DNA from: Enterococcus malodoratus ATCC 43197
Lineage (GTDB): Bacteria; Bacillota; Bacilli; Lactobacillales; Enterococcaceae
NCBI RefSeq assembly: GCF_000407185.1
Contig: NZ_KE136485.1
Location: forward strand, 1 to 40,742
Length of the DNA: 40,742 bases
Direction: 5' to 3'
Each line of letters opens with the position of its first letter. Positions within the stretch are counted from its first letter, which is position 1. The translations under genes and the position numbers were made by a program. The notes beneath the pieces are model-generated. The model was not told where the DNA came from, did not search any database, and saw nothing but the letters and a program-made list of their open reading frames with translations. Shown here piece after piece: positions 22,831-31,173 of this stretch.

Positions 22831-24006
22831 ATGAGGAATTTCCAGTATTACAGTCCAACGAAAGTAATTTTTGGCAGAGGGCAGTTTGCTTGTTTAGGAA
22901 AAAATGCCCGCAATTTTGGAAAACGAGCGTTATTGATCGAAATCGAAGGCCCCTTGAAGGAGTTGGGTGTCTTTCAACAGGCAATTGATTCAATGGAAGC
23001 AGAGGGAATGACAGTCTTTGAACTTGGTGGTGTAACAGCAAACCCGCATTTGACAGTGGTGGATGAAGGAATCAAGTTGGCAAAGGAAAAAAACGTTGAT
23101 GTTATTGTAGCTGTCGGCGGCGGTAGCTCGATCGACACAGCGAAAGCTATTAGTCTGGGCGCGGTATCTGATGTAGACATTTGGGACTATTTCAATGGCA
23201 GCCAGCAAGCAACAGAAAAGAAACCGATCGTAGCTGTTTCCACGATTTCAGCTTCGGGATCGGAAATGAGCTGTCATTGTATCTTGACCAATGATCGTAG
23301 TGCTGACAAGTCGGAATGGAAAAAATGGGCGCTGCACGATGAGCTGTTATTTCCGGAGATTGCAATTGTTGACGCTGAGTTAGTCAAGACGGTACCGAAA
23401 CGATTAACAGCAGCTGGCATGGCGGATATCAATTCACATGTGCTGGAAGGCTATTTCGATGACCAGGTTACAAATAATGACCTCGGTGATTATTTGGCTG
23501 AAAGTGTTGTGAAGACAATCTTGGAAAATGATCGTGTGTTAGATCAGCTAGACGATATCGAGGCACGAGAAAATATCAGCTGGGCAGCAACTTTAGCGAT
23601 GAACGGTTTGGCAGATTGCGGACGAGACATGAAGGGGTTTCCTTGTCATTGGATTCAACATGCGATTGGTGCGATGACGAATTCTTCTCATGGGGAAGGG
23701 CTTGCGGTGATTGAACCTGCCTGGCTGAATAATGAGCTGAAGAAAGACTCGAAGAAGTTTATTCGTTTCAACCAAAATGTGTTGGAGTTAGAGCGAGAAG
23801 ATGGGTTGAGCGATGAGGAATATGCCGAGGCAGGTATTGATCATTTGCGAAAAACCTATGATGCTTGGGGATTGCCTTCTACCTTAAGAGAGCTGGGAGT
23901 AACGAAGGAAATGATTCCTAAAATTATCGAAGAGATCATGAACAACAATGAAGCATATGAATTTGATCCGACAGACATTCAAGTAACCTTAGAGAGTTGC
24001 TACTAA
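22831..24006 (+). CDS. Iron-containing alcohol dehydrogenase
   Basis: This 391-residue enzyme is of the BDH/YqhD-like group III type. The nucleotide motif VGGGSSIDTAKAIS lies near residue 94. Metal ligands are apparent in GMADINSHVLEGYF (Asp and His near 194-198), in the PCHWIQHAIG block and in SSHGEGLA. Such enzymes reduce aldehydes to alcohols, or the reverse, with NAD(P)H. AGGAGG precedes the start. In this operon it may reduce the aldehyde released by the aldolase, which would keep redox balance with the upstream dehydrogenase. Confidence 0.88.
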   Translation: MRNFQYYSPTKVIFGRGQFACLGKNARNFGKRALLIEIEGPLKELGVFQQAIDSMEAEGMTVFELGGVTANPHLTVVDEGIKLAKEKNVDVIVAVGGGSSIDTAKAISLGAVSDVDIWDYFNGSQQATEKKPIVAVSTISASGSEMSCHCILTNDRSADKSEWKKWALHDELLFPEIAIVDAELVKTVPKRLTAAGMADINSHVLEGYFDDQVTNNDLGDYLAESVVKTILENDRVLDQLDDIEARENISWAATLAMNGLADCGRDMKGFPCHWIQHAIGAMTNSSHGEGLAVIEPAWLNNELKKDSKKFIRFNQNVLELEREDGLSDEEYAEAGIDHLRKTYDAWGLPSTLRELGVTKEMIPKIIEEIMNNNEAYEFDPTDIQVTLESCY

Positions 24007-24026
24007 AAAAGGAGAGCTGAAAACAA

Positions 24027-24683
24027 ATGATGGAAAAAGAGAAGGAACAGATTGTTGAGTATGGGAAGAAATTGATCACCAGTGGATTGACGGCCGGAAC
24101 AGGGGGAAACATCAGTATCTATAACCCAGTGGAGAAGTTGATGGCGATTAGTCCCAGTGGAATCGACTATTTCGAGACAAAAGTTGAGGATGTTGTAATC
24201 ATGGACTTAGATGGGAACATTGTTGAAGGAGACCGCAAACCATCCAGCGAATGGTCAATGCATATGATCTATTATCAAAAACGCGGCGAAGAAATTCGTG
24301 CGGTGGTTCATTCGCATTCAACGTACAGTACAGTATTAGCGATTTGCGGAATGGATTTGCCTGCGACGGATTATCAAGTGGCAATCGCTGGCGGCAATAA
24401 TGTTCGCTGTGCGAAATACGCAACTTTTGGAACGAAGGAGCTGGCGGAGGTTTCCTTTGAGGCGATGAAGGATCGGTATGCGTGTTTCTTAGCCAATCAC
24501 GGTCTATTAGCCTGCGGACCTTCCATCGAACAAACCTTTGCGATTGCAGAAGAGGTGGAACGCTTGGCTGGTTTGCATTACATGGCTTGTACATTAGGCA
24601 AACCGATGGTATTGGATGATCAAGAGATGGAATTAATGATTGAGAAATTCAAAACCTATGGACAGGTGCAGCCAGTAAGCTAA
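24027..24683 (+). CDS. Class II aldolase (L-fuculose-phosphate aldolase family)
   Basis: This 218-residue protein matches FucA/AraD-type aldolases. The glycine-rich GLTAGTGGNIS is near residue 20, SPSGIDY near 43, catalytic Glu in SSEWSMH near 73, zinc-binding HSHST near 92-96 and LANHGLLACG (third His) near 152. It probably cleaves a phosphorylated sugar or sugar acid to dihydroxyacetone phosphate and an aldehyde. GGAGAG lies upstream. It closes the enzyme block of the operon. A ribulose-phosphate epimerase role, another branch of the fold, is less likely. Confidence 0.87.
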   Translation: MMEKEKEQIVEYGKKLITSGLTAGTGGNISIYNPVEKLMAISPSGIDYFETKVEDVVIMDLDGNIVEGDRKPSSEWSMHMIYYQKRGEEIRAVVHSHSTYSTVLAICGMDLPATDYQVAIAGGNNVRCAKYATFGTKELAEVSFEAMKDRYACFLANHGLLACGPSIEQTFAIAEEVERLAGLHYMACTLGKPMVLDDQEMELMIEKFKTYGQVQPVS

Positions 24684-24724
24684 AAAGACATTTGTAAAAC
24701 CTCCATGTAAAGGGTAGAATGAAG

Positions 24725-24738
24725 TGAAATTAATTTCA
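24725..24738 (+). promoter_or_regulatory. Operator upstream of the SorC-type regulator
   Basis: TGAAATTAATTTCA is a perfect 14-bp palindrome, identical in its core to the site at 21664-21675. It lies 16 bases before the regulator start, directly upstream of the ribosome-binding site, which suggests autoregulation. Confidence 0.7.
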
Positions 24739-24754
24739 TGAGAGGAAATAAAAG

Positions 24755-25696
24755 ATGGAACAAGATCAATTGGAACTAATGCAGGTTGTAACCGAAAAAT
24801 ACTACTATCAGGACATTAATCAAGCACAAATTGCGACGGAGCTGAATTTATCAAAGCCGACTGTTTCACGTCTTTTGAAGCGGGCGAAAAAGGATGGCTA
24901 CATCAAGGTTGAGCTGAATTTTCCTACGACGTATCAAAAGAGCTTAGGCGATCAGTTGGCGACGGCATTCGGTATTCGTAAAGCCTTTGTTTATGATACG
25001 CAATTAACAAATAAGCAGCTGATCATTGAAGAGATGTCAGAACAAATTTCCCTCTTTCTTGATGATTTGATTCAGGATGGTCAAACAATCGGGCTGGCTT
25101 GGGGAAGAACGTTGTATCAACTTTCGGAGCATCTTAAGGGCAGGCAAAAAAAGGATACAAAGGTCATCCAAATCACTGGTGGTGCTGCCCGCAACAGTAT
25201 GGTGACCAACAGTGAGGCGATCGTGCTCAATTTTTCAATAAGTTACGGCTCTGAATGGTTCCAATTGCCGGTTCCAGCCTTTGTAGATTCAGAAGAAATC
25301 GCGTTAGCCCTGAAGAAGGATCGACAGATTAAGCATGTTCTAGATTCTTTTGATAAGCTTGACATTGCTTTGTTCAGTGTCGGTGAAATCCATAAAAATG
25401 CTATCGTTGTTGAAGCAGGCTATTTTGGTGAAGAGGATTTTCTTGATTTGCTGGAAAAAGGTGTAGTTGGTGATATTGTCGGAACCTTCTTGGACAAGGA
25501 AGGCCAGGTTCTTGATTTAGGTTTATCAAAGCGCCACATCGGTATCAGCGCACAACAGCTTCAGAAGGTCGAAAATAAGGTCTGTGTTGCCATCGGAGAA
25601 GAAAAGCGCGATGTTTTAAAGGCAACTTTGCTAGGTGGCTACGTGGATTACCTCTTTACAGATACCGTCACAGCGAAGGAAATGTTGATGCAATAA
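24755..25696 (+). CDS. SorC/DeoR-type sugar-responsive regulator
   Basis: This 313-residue regulator has an N-terminal helix-turn-helix (DINQAQIATELNLSKPTVSRLLKRAKKDGYIKVEL, residues about 19-53) and a SorC sugar-binding domain with GQTIGLAWGRTLYQL near 108 and the late GDIVGTFLDKEGQ block near 240. SorC proteins bind a phosphorylated sugar and typically act as repressors or activators of PTS or kinase operons. The start is preceded by GAGG. It sits inside the operon between the aldolase and EIIA, with palindromic operator copies before it and before the operon. Confidence 0.88.
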   Translation: MEQDQLELMQVVTEKYYYQDINQAQIATELNLSKPTVSRLLKRAKKDGYIKVELNFPTTYQKSLGDQLATAFGIRKAFVYDTQLTNKQLIIEEMSEQISLFLDDLIQDGQTIGLAWGRTLYQLSEHLKGRQKKDTKVIQITGGAARNSMVTNSEAIVLNFSISYGSEWFQLPVPAFVDSEEIALALKKDRQIKHVLDSFDKLDIALFSVGEIHKNAIVVEAGYFGEEDFLDLLEKGVVGDIVGTFLDKEGQVLDLGLSKRHIGISAQQLQKVENKVCVAIGEEKRDVLKATLLGGYVDYLFTDTVTAKEMLMQ

Positions 25697-25717
25697 AGCA
25701 TCGCATTTTAGCGGAAA

Positions 25718-25731
25718 TGAAAACGGATACA
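25718..25731 (+). promoter_or_regulatory. cre-like site upstream of the PTS genes
   Basis: TGAAAACGGATACA matches the catabolite-responsive element consensus TGWAANCGNTNWCA with one mismatch. It lies in the 143-base gap between the regulator and EIIA. CcpA binding here would lower PTS expression when preferred sugars are present. The gap also contains no clear -35/-10 pair of its own. Confidence 0.5.
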
Positions 25732-25839
25732 TTTTTTTCTGATTTAATTTTTCCGAAGCAGTATCACGCAAGGGAAGAGGCACGAGGTATCAAACATTTT
25801 AGCTAATAGAATATAAGGGAATCAAATAGGAGGTTGAGT

Positions 25840-26307
25840 ATGACCGCAGAAGCAGAAAAGTTTGCTTCAGAGCTCTTTGTTTCATTGGATGTCACGAAAG
25901 AAAATCTACAAGAGCTTTATCAGGATATCGGGAACGAATTGGTAGGAAAGGGCATGGTAGTGTCTGATTACGGTGAGAAGCTACAGCAACGAGAAGCAAA
26001 TTTTCCAACGGGATTAGTCACTAATTTTGGGAATGTTGCGATACCTCATACGGATGCAAAATATGTGAAGAAACCTTTTGTTTATGCGATTCGTTTAACA
26101 GATGAGGTGATTACTAAACGAATGGATCAGCCAGAGATCGAGATCCCGGTGAAATTGCTTTTTGTACTTGGTTTTACTAAAAGTGAGTATCAATTGGTGT
26201 TATTGACAAAGATGATGCAGGCATTGAATAATGAAAGTATCTCTAATCAATTCCAGCAAGTGGATTCTCCTGAACGCTTCAAAGAAGTCTTGAAAGAACA
26301 ACTATAA
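25840..26307 (+). CDS. PTS EIIA component, galactitol/fructose type
   Basis: This 155-residue domain accepts phosphate from HPr. The phosphorylated His70 lies in VAIPHTDAKY, the family's PHxxA-like site. The rest follows the EIIA-2 (fructose/mannitol) fold, with length typical of free GatA proteins. ATG 25840 is supported by AGGAGG at 25829-25834. It begins the PTS block and passes phosphate to the EIIB encoded next. Confidence 0.88.
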   Translation: MTAEAEKFASELFVSLDVTKENLQELYQDIGNELVGKGMVVSDYGEKLQQREANFPTGLVTNFGNVAIPHTDAKYVKKPFVYAIRLTDEVITKRMDQPEIEIPVKLLFVLGFTKSEYQLVLLTKMMQALNNESISNQFQQVDSPERFKEVLKEQL

Positions 26308-26322
26308 GGGAGGTCGAAAAGA

Positions 26323-26619
26323 ATGAAAACGCTAAAAATTTTATCTGTATGCGGCTCCGGAACGGTCACTAGTTCAATGGTGGCGAACAAAGTGAAAGAC
26401 ATGCTAAAGGAGCGAGGGTACTCATCAACGACAGTGGAATCAAATCCTAACGGTGTCGAAACCAATTTAGACGCAGGTGGTTTTGACTTGATCGTGTTTA
26501 CAAGTCCCTTAAAGAAAAAGGATTATGGGATTCCGGTCATTAATGCGATTGCTTTGATCACGGGGATGGGCGAAGAAGAGTTTGAAGAAGAGCTGGATGC
26601 ATTTGTAGAAAACCTTTAA
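26323..26619 (+). CDS. PTS EIIB component, galactitol type
   Basis: This 98-residue protein carries the phosphocysteine loop SVCGSGTVTSSM, with Cys10 following the first strand LKILSV. It matches GatB in size and fold. It receives phosphate from EIIA and gives it to the incoming sugar at EIIC. The start is 15 bases beyond the EIIA stop and preceded by GGGAGG. Confidence 0.9.
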   Translation: MKTLKILSVCGSGTVTSSMVANKVKDMLKERGYSSTTVESNPNGVETNLDAGGFDLIVFTSPLKKKDYGIPVINAIALITGMGEEEFEEELDAFVENL

Positions 26620-26634
26620 AAGGAGGACACCACT

Positions 26635-28047
26635 TTGGATAATGTGTTAGGGATATTAACAAAAATTATGGAAGCGTTCGGTCCGTCAGTTGTTGTTCCT
26701 TTTGTTCTATTCTTTATTGCCTTGGCTTTGAAGGTACCAGTAAAGAAGGCTTTTAACTCAGCTTTGAGTGCGGGGATTGGGTTAGCCGGCTTTAATATGA
26801 TCATTACGGCATTCACGCCGATTGTTACACCTGTGGTTACGCGCATGGTAGAGGATACCGGGATCAACCTGCGTATTTTGGATGTTGGTTGGCAGGCGGC
26901 TAGTGTGGTGGCTTATTCGACAGAAGTGGGGATGCTGTTTCTGATTATTGGTTTGGCGATCCAGACTGTTCTTTTTTTAACGAAGTTTACTAATATTTTC
27001 ATGCCGTCTGATCTTTGGAATAATTGGCAGTTCATGCTGTGGGGTTCGATGGTCTATTTGACTACCGGCAATCTATGGCTGGCGATGGGATTGATGATTT
27101 TACAGAATTTATATGTATTGGTTTTTTGCGAATCAATCGCGAAGCGTTGGTCGAAGTTCTATGGCTATCCGCGAACGGTGATTGTGGCACCATTGATGTC
27201 CTGCACAGTCCCATATGCGATCGTGATGGATAAGGTGTTAAATTTATTTAAGCTGGACAAGGTAAAATTGAACCCCGAGTATCTTGAAAGCAAGCTGGGC
27301 TTCTTAGGTGAACCTGCTTCATTAGGCTTTATCTTAGGCGTGATTCTAGGATTCTTCGGTAACCTGACTCGTTTAGGTGAGTTGAACGCATGGGGCGAAA
27401 TGCTGATATTAGGAATTTCTATGGCTGCGGTGATGTCAATCTTTCCAAAAATTGCTGGGATTTTCGCGGGAGCTTTCTCAGCGATCACTGACGCTTCACG
27501 AAAGGCGACTAAGTCTGGCAACAAGGAACGTGTTTGGTATCTTGGGGTAAATGATGCGGTCGGCTACGGGGAACCTTCAACTTTACTTACAGGAATGCTA
27601 TTGATTCCGATTATGCTGGTAATCGCAATTTTCTTACCGGGAAATCAGGTCTTGCCAATGGTGGATTTAATCGCGATTCCATACGTGATTCAGATGATTA
27701 TGTCCGTTTCAAAAGGGAATATCGCAAAAGGACTGATTTCAGGAGCGATTTACTTTTCAATCGGGTTATTGACGATCACAGCGGTGGCACCGATCTTTAC
27801 AGAAGTGGCTGTGGAAACTGGGGTCTCTATTCCGGCGGGCGCTATGTTGATCTGCTCATTTGCTAATATGAGCAATCCAATTTTTGCTTTACTGTTCTTT
27901 GCCTTCAACTCGCAAAGCCCGTTATTAATCGGAATTTCAGTGGCTGTCTATCTTGGCCTGCTGTTCATTACGAAAACAAAAAAGAATCAATTGGAAGATT
28001 ATTTAGAACAAGCCAATGTGGAGGCTGAGGCGGATACGGCGGTGTAA
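26635..28047 (+). CDS. PTS EIIC permease, galactitol type
   Basis: This 470-residue membrane protein has about ten to twelve hydrophobic segments and matches GatC-family permeases: PSVVVPFVLFFIALALKVP near the start, VGWQAASVVAYSTEVG near 84, GLAGFNM near 46 and NDAVGYGEPSTLLTG near 303. It transports and phosphorylates a polyol or sugar. The start is TTG 26635 with GGAGG 8 bases upstream. It is the last gene of the operon before a terminator at 28079. The GatC family includes transporters for galactitol, arabitol and other polyols, so the substrate cannot be named. Confidence 0.9.
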   Translation: MDNVLGILTKIMEAFGPSVVVPFVLFFIALALKVPVKKAFNSALSAGIGLAGFNMIITAFTPIVTPVVTRMVEDTGINLRILDVGWQAASVVAYSTEVGMLFLIIGLAIQTVLFLTKFTNIFMPSDLWNNWQFMLWGSMVYLTTGNLWLAMGLMILQNLYVLVFCESIAKRWSKFYGYPRTVIVAPLMSCTVPYAIVMDKVLNLFKLDKVKLNPEYLESKLGFLGEPASLGFILGVILGFFGNLTRLGELNAWGEMLILGISMAAVMSIFPKIAGIFAGAFSAITDASRKATKSGNKERVWYLGVNDAVGYGEPSTLLTGMLLIPIMLVIAIFLPGNQVLPMVDLIAIPYVIQMIMSVSKGNIAKGLISGAIYFSIGLLTITAVAPIFTEVAVETGVSIPAGAMLICSFANMSNPIFALLFFAFNSQSPLLIGISVAVYLGLLFITKTKKNQLEDYLEQANVEAEADTAV

Positions 28048-28078
28048 TTAAGAGAGCAAGAATAAGATATTATTGGGA

Positions 28079-28108
28079 CAACCTGGCAAATGCTGGGTTG
28101 CTTTTTTT
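28079..28108 (+). terminator. Terminator of the sugar/PTS operon
   Basis: CAACC (28079-28083) pairs with GGTTG (28096-28100) and the stem continues inward with wobble pairs through GGCA/TGCT. It is followed by CTTTTTTT. Confidence 0.75.
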
Positions 28109-28109
28109 C

Positions 28110-28390
28110 TTATCTGACAATTTTGTACGACAAGGAAACATTGTGATTGTTTCACAATCACAAAGCTCATTTTCCAAGATTTCGACATTTTTGTACGGTA
28201 GCAAATCCATCCGTCATAATTTTGTACCATTTCCTTTCCCAGAAACCTTCGTTTATGGTACTTTTATATTTCCTGCTTTTTCTAAATATTTTTTAAGCAA
28301 ATCAAGTTCCAAAATCCGTTCCTTTTTCATAGTTCCTATATGGTTGTATTTAATGAGTTATGGTACATTTGAATTACAAAAATTAGGGAG
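28110..28390. other. Putative res site of a Tn917-like transposon
   Basis: No gene is supported here. Directly upstream of a Tn917-like resolvase lie several TTTTGTACN or GGTACA half-site-like words, near 28130, 28190, 28220, 28256 and 28360. A perfect inverted repeat, TTGTGATTGT (28141-28150) and ACAATCACAA (28154-28163), lies in the same region. Resolvases bind paired subsites just before their own gene, so this is probably the res site and resolvase promoter. It also marks the PTS-side edge of the transposon remnant. Confidence 0.5.
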
Positions 28391-28399
28391 GCTATTTTT

Positions 28400-28954
28400 A
28401 TGAATTTTGGCTATGCTCGAGTGAGTACAGACGATCAAAATCTTAGTTTACAAATTGATGCGCTTACTCATTATGGAATTGATAAACTATTCCAAGAAAA
28501 AGTAACTGGTGCGAAAAAAGACCGAACACAATTAGAAGAAATGATCAACCTACTACGTGAAGGAGATTCTGTTGTCATTTACAAGTTAGATCGAATTTCA
28601 CGATCAACTAAACATTTGATTGAACTTTCTGAATTATTTGAAGAACTTGGCGTCAATTTTATATCTATTCAAGATAATGTAGATACTTCCACGTCTATGG
28701 GAAGATTCTTTTTCCGAGTTATGGCTAGTTTAGCAGAACTGGAACGGGACATTATTATTGAACGAACTAACTCCGGTCTTAAGGCAGCCAGAGTCCGAGG
28801 AAAAAAAGGTGGCCGTCCAAGTAAAGGTCAGGTATCAATTGATTTAGCTTTAAAAATGTATGACAGCAAAGAATATTCTATTCGTCAAATTCTTGATGCC
28901 TCTAAATTAAGCAAAACAACCTTTTACCGTTACCTCAACAGAAGGAACGCTTAA
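28400..28954 (+). CDS. tnpR: Tn917-like serine resolvase
   Basis: This 184-residue serine recombinase has MNFGYARVSTDDQNLSLQI at the start, with the catalytic serine in RVSTDDQ. Other catalytic-domain motifs are YKLDRISRSTKHL near 64-76 and LAELERDIIIERT near 117-129, and the DNA-binding tail ends SIRQILDASKLSKTTFYRYL. It closely resembles the Tn917/Tn551 resolvase as I remember it. It resolves cointegrates at res. The start follows TAGGGAGG. The associated transposase is broken. Confidence 0.9.
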   Translation: MNFGYARVSTDDQNLSLQIDALTHYGIDKLFQEKVTGAKKDRTQLEEMINLLREGDSVVIYKLDRISRSTKHLIELSELFEELGVNFISIQDNVDTSTSMGRFFFRVMASLAELERDIIIERTNSGLKAARVRGKKGGRPSKGQVSIDLALKMYDSKEYSIRQILDASKLSKTTFYRYLNRRNA

Positions 28955-28957
28955 CAT

Positions 28958-29213
28958 ATGGCTTTGAAAAGAATTTTAACTACTTCACAACGTGAGCGAC
29001 TTCTTTCTGTAGATCACTTATCAGAAGAAGATTTTCAAGCATACTTTAGTTTTTCTGATTATGATCTAGAGATTATTAATCAACACCGTGGAAATATCAA
29101 TAAATTAGGATTTGCCATACAACTTTGCTTGGCCCGGTATCCTGGGTGTTCTTTAAGCAATTGGCCGATTAAATCAACCAGACTAACCTCTTATGTGAGT
29201 CGCCAACTCCAGA
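28958..29213 (+). pseudogene. tnpA: Tn3-family transposase, N-terminal fragment
   Basis: The first 85 codons encode MALKRILTTSQRERLLSVDHL, matching the N-terminal domain of Tn3-family transposases of the Tn917 type, normally almost 1000 residues. The frame then enters the terminal sequence of the IS21-family element at 29214. Its continuation is not found on the far side of that element at 33727, so most of the gene was deleted. The start is 3 bases after the resolvase stop, as in Tn917. Confidence 0.82.
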
Positions 29214-29259
29214 TGTCAATCCCGATTTTCAAATGTAATTTTTTGCCGGTGGAAATATG

Positions 29260-30054
29260 CTAGTTTTTACCGATTTTCTTGCTTTTCTCATCTGTAGGAG
29301 CCTGAAGGACATCCTTATCAAGCAAATAGTCTTTCATGCGATAAGACCTCCCGGTAATCTTGATTAGTTGGGAGTGGTGGACCAATCGGTCCAATATGGC
29401 ATTTGCTAATGTTGGGTCTGAGAATACTGCTCCCCATTTTGATAATGGGATATTGGTTGTAATAATCGTCGATTTCGTTTCATATCTCCTTGTGATTAAC
29501 TGAAAAAAGAGATTTGCGCCAACCTCTGAAATCGGTAAATAACCAATTTCGTCGATAATGAGCAGTTTATATCGGCAGTAATTTTTTATTAATGCTTCGT
29601 GCCGGTTTTCTTGATAGGCTTTGGTCAATCGCTGAATCAGTTCATTACACGTAATAAAATAGGTGCTGATTCGTTGACGACAAGCTTCCATACCGATTGC
29701 CGTTGCTAAATGTGTTTTTCCAACACCGCTGCTACCGATAAATAAAATGTTCTCTTGTCGTTCCATAAAATGCAGACTGGATAAGTCCAACAGTTGCCGT
29801 TTGTTCACACTTGGCTGATAATCAAAGTCAAAATCGGACATTCGTTTTTCATAGGGAAAGTGGGACGTTTTGATATTCATTTTTTCTGCCCGTTGTTTTC
29901 TAAACGCTAATTCCCGTTCCGTTAATGAATAAAGAATATCGATTGTGGATAGTTCTTTTGTTTTTTCAGATTCTAAAAAACGAGGGAGATATTCTTTGAT
30001 TTGATCTAGCTTTAACGTTGTTAGATTCTCTAGTAACTCTTGGTATTGTGACAT
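29260..30054 (-). CDS. istB: IS21-family helper ATPase IstB (element A)
   Basis: This 264-residue AAA+ ATPase has Walker A GSSGVGKTH near residue 108 and Walker B LLIIDEIGYLP near 169. IstB recognises target DNA and stimulates the IstA transposase. A further signature is SLSSLHFMERQENILFIG, immediately before the P-loop. The start follows TTAGGAGGCACC. It lies 8 bases downstream of istA and appears intact, but its partner is disrupted. Confidence 0.92.
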   Translation of the reverse strand: MSQYQELLENLTTLKLDQIKEYLPRFLESEKTKELSTIDILYSLTERELAFRKQRAEKMNIKTSHFPYEKRMSDFDFDYQPSVNKRQLLDLSSLHFMERQENILFIGSSGVGKTHLATAIGMEACRQRISTYFITCNELIQRLTKAYQENRHEALIKNYCRYKLLIIDEIGYLPISEVGANLFFQLITRRYETKSTIITTNIPLSKWGAVFSDPTLANAILDRLVHHSQLIKITGRSYRMKDYLLDKDVLQAPTDEKSKKIGKN

Positions 30055-31173
30055 GGTGCCTCCTAATAGAACTCGTCGTAGAGTTTCAAATTTTCTTGAA
30101 CATATTGTGCAATTTCTTCATCCGATTTTGTTCGATAAACATCGGATTTTAAAATCTCCTGCATATCATCTGAATCATAATTAAATTTTTTCTGACTTAA
30201 AAGATGTCTTTGAATGCATTCGCCGTTATAATGAATAGTAAGTTCGTCGGCAACAGCTTGGAGAGAAACTGTCTTGCCGATATAGCGAACGGGTACAGAG
30301 TACTTATTCTTTTGATAAATCACGAGCGATTCTTTAGATACCTTACGAGAGAGGACATCTTGTGTGTAGGTCGTTAGTAATTTTGAATCAAAGAGCAATA
30401 AGTGCTCTTTTTCGTGTGCAGTAAATTTCAGTATTGGTGGGCCATCAATTGCTTGAGAGGTTTCTTTGTTCAGCTCTTCATTGAATTCAAAAACAAGATC
30501 GATTAAATCATCCAATGTATCAAATTCACCGTTGTATACTTTTAGCTGCTCGACCGTTCGGGCTAAGGCTTCTACTTTTCCTTTTGTTTGCGGTCGATAT
30601 GGTCGACAAGCAATTGGTTTAAATCCTGCGTCTTTACTGTATTCATAGAACCTTTGGTTCCAAGTTATCTTTCTAAACTGCGTTCTACTTTGATCAACGA
30701 CAGTACGCATATTATCAAACCAGATTTCATGCGGGATTCCTTCAGAAGAGAGAAAGGCATTGTTCAAACAACGAAGTAGTGTATCTTGTTTTCTGTCTAG
30801 CGTTAACTCGATATACTTCCAACGTGAAAAGCCTAGAACATATAAAAATAAATTGATTTGGAACCGTTGACCCGAACGATTGTAAAGGACCAGATCTTCT
30901 TTCCAGTCAACTTGTGCAGACAAACCCGGCTGTGTTTCAATTCGGATTGTCGCTTTCTGAATATGTGTTTTTCGCAATTGACTGCAGTAATCTCTTAGAA
31001 TAGAATCTTTCCCTTCATAACCTTTCTTCTTAATAAAGCGATAAATCTGTTTGTGGCAGAATTTAACTACACACTAATGCAGCCGAAAGTACACAACTAT
31101 ACAGCAGTTTGACTGCGAACTAGTTTCCTTCCATCATAAGTTTTAATGACTTAGTGATGGAGGTACAGAAAGG

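Noticed and set aside
28098..28403. A 101-residue frame before the resolvase
   Set aside because: It overlaps the PTS terminator and the res-like region, has low-complexity Phe/Ser-rich content and lacks a ribosome-binding site.
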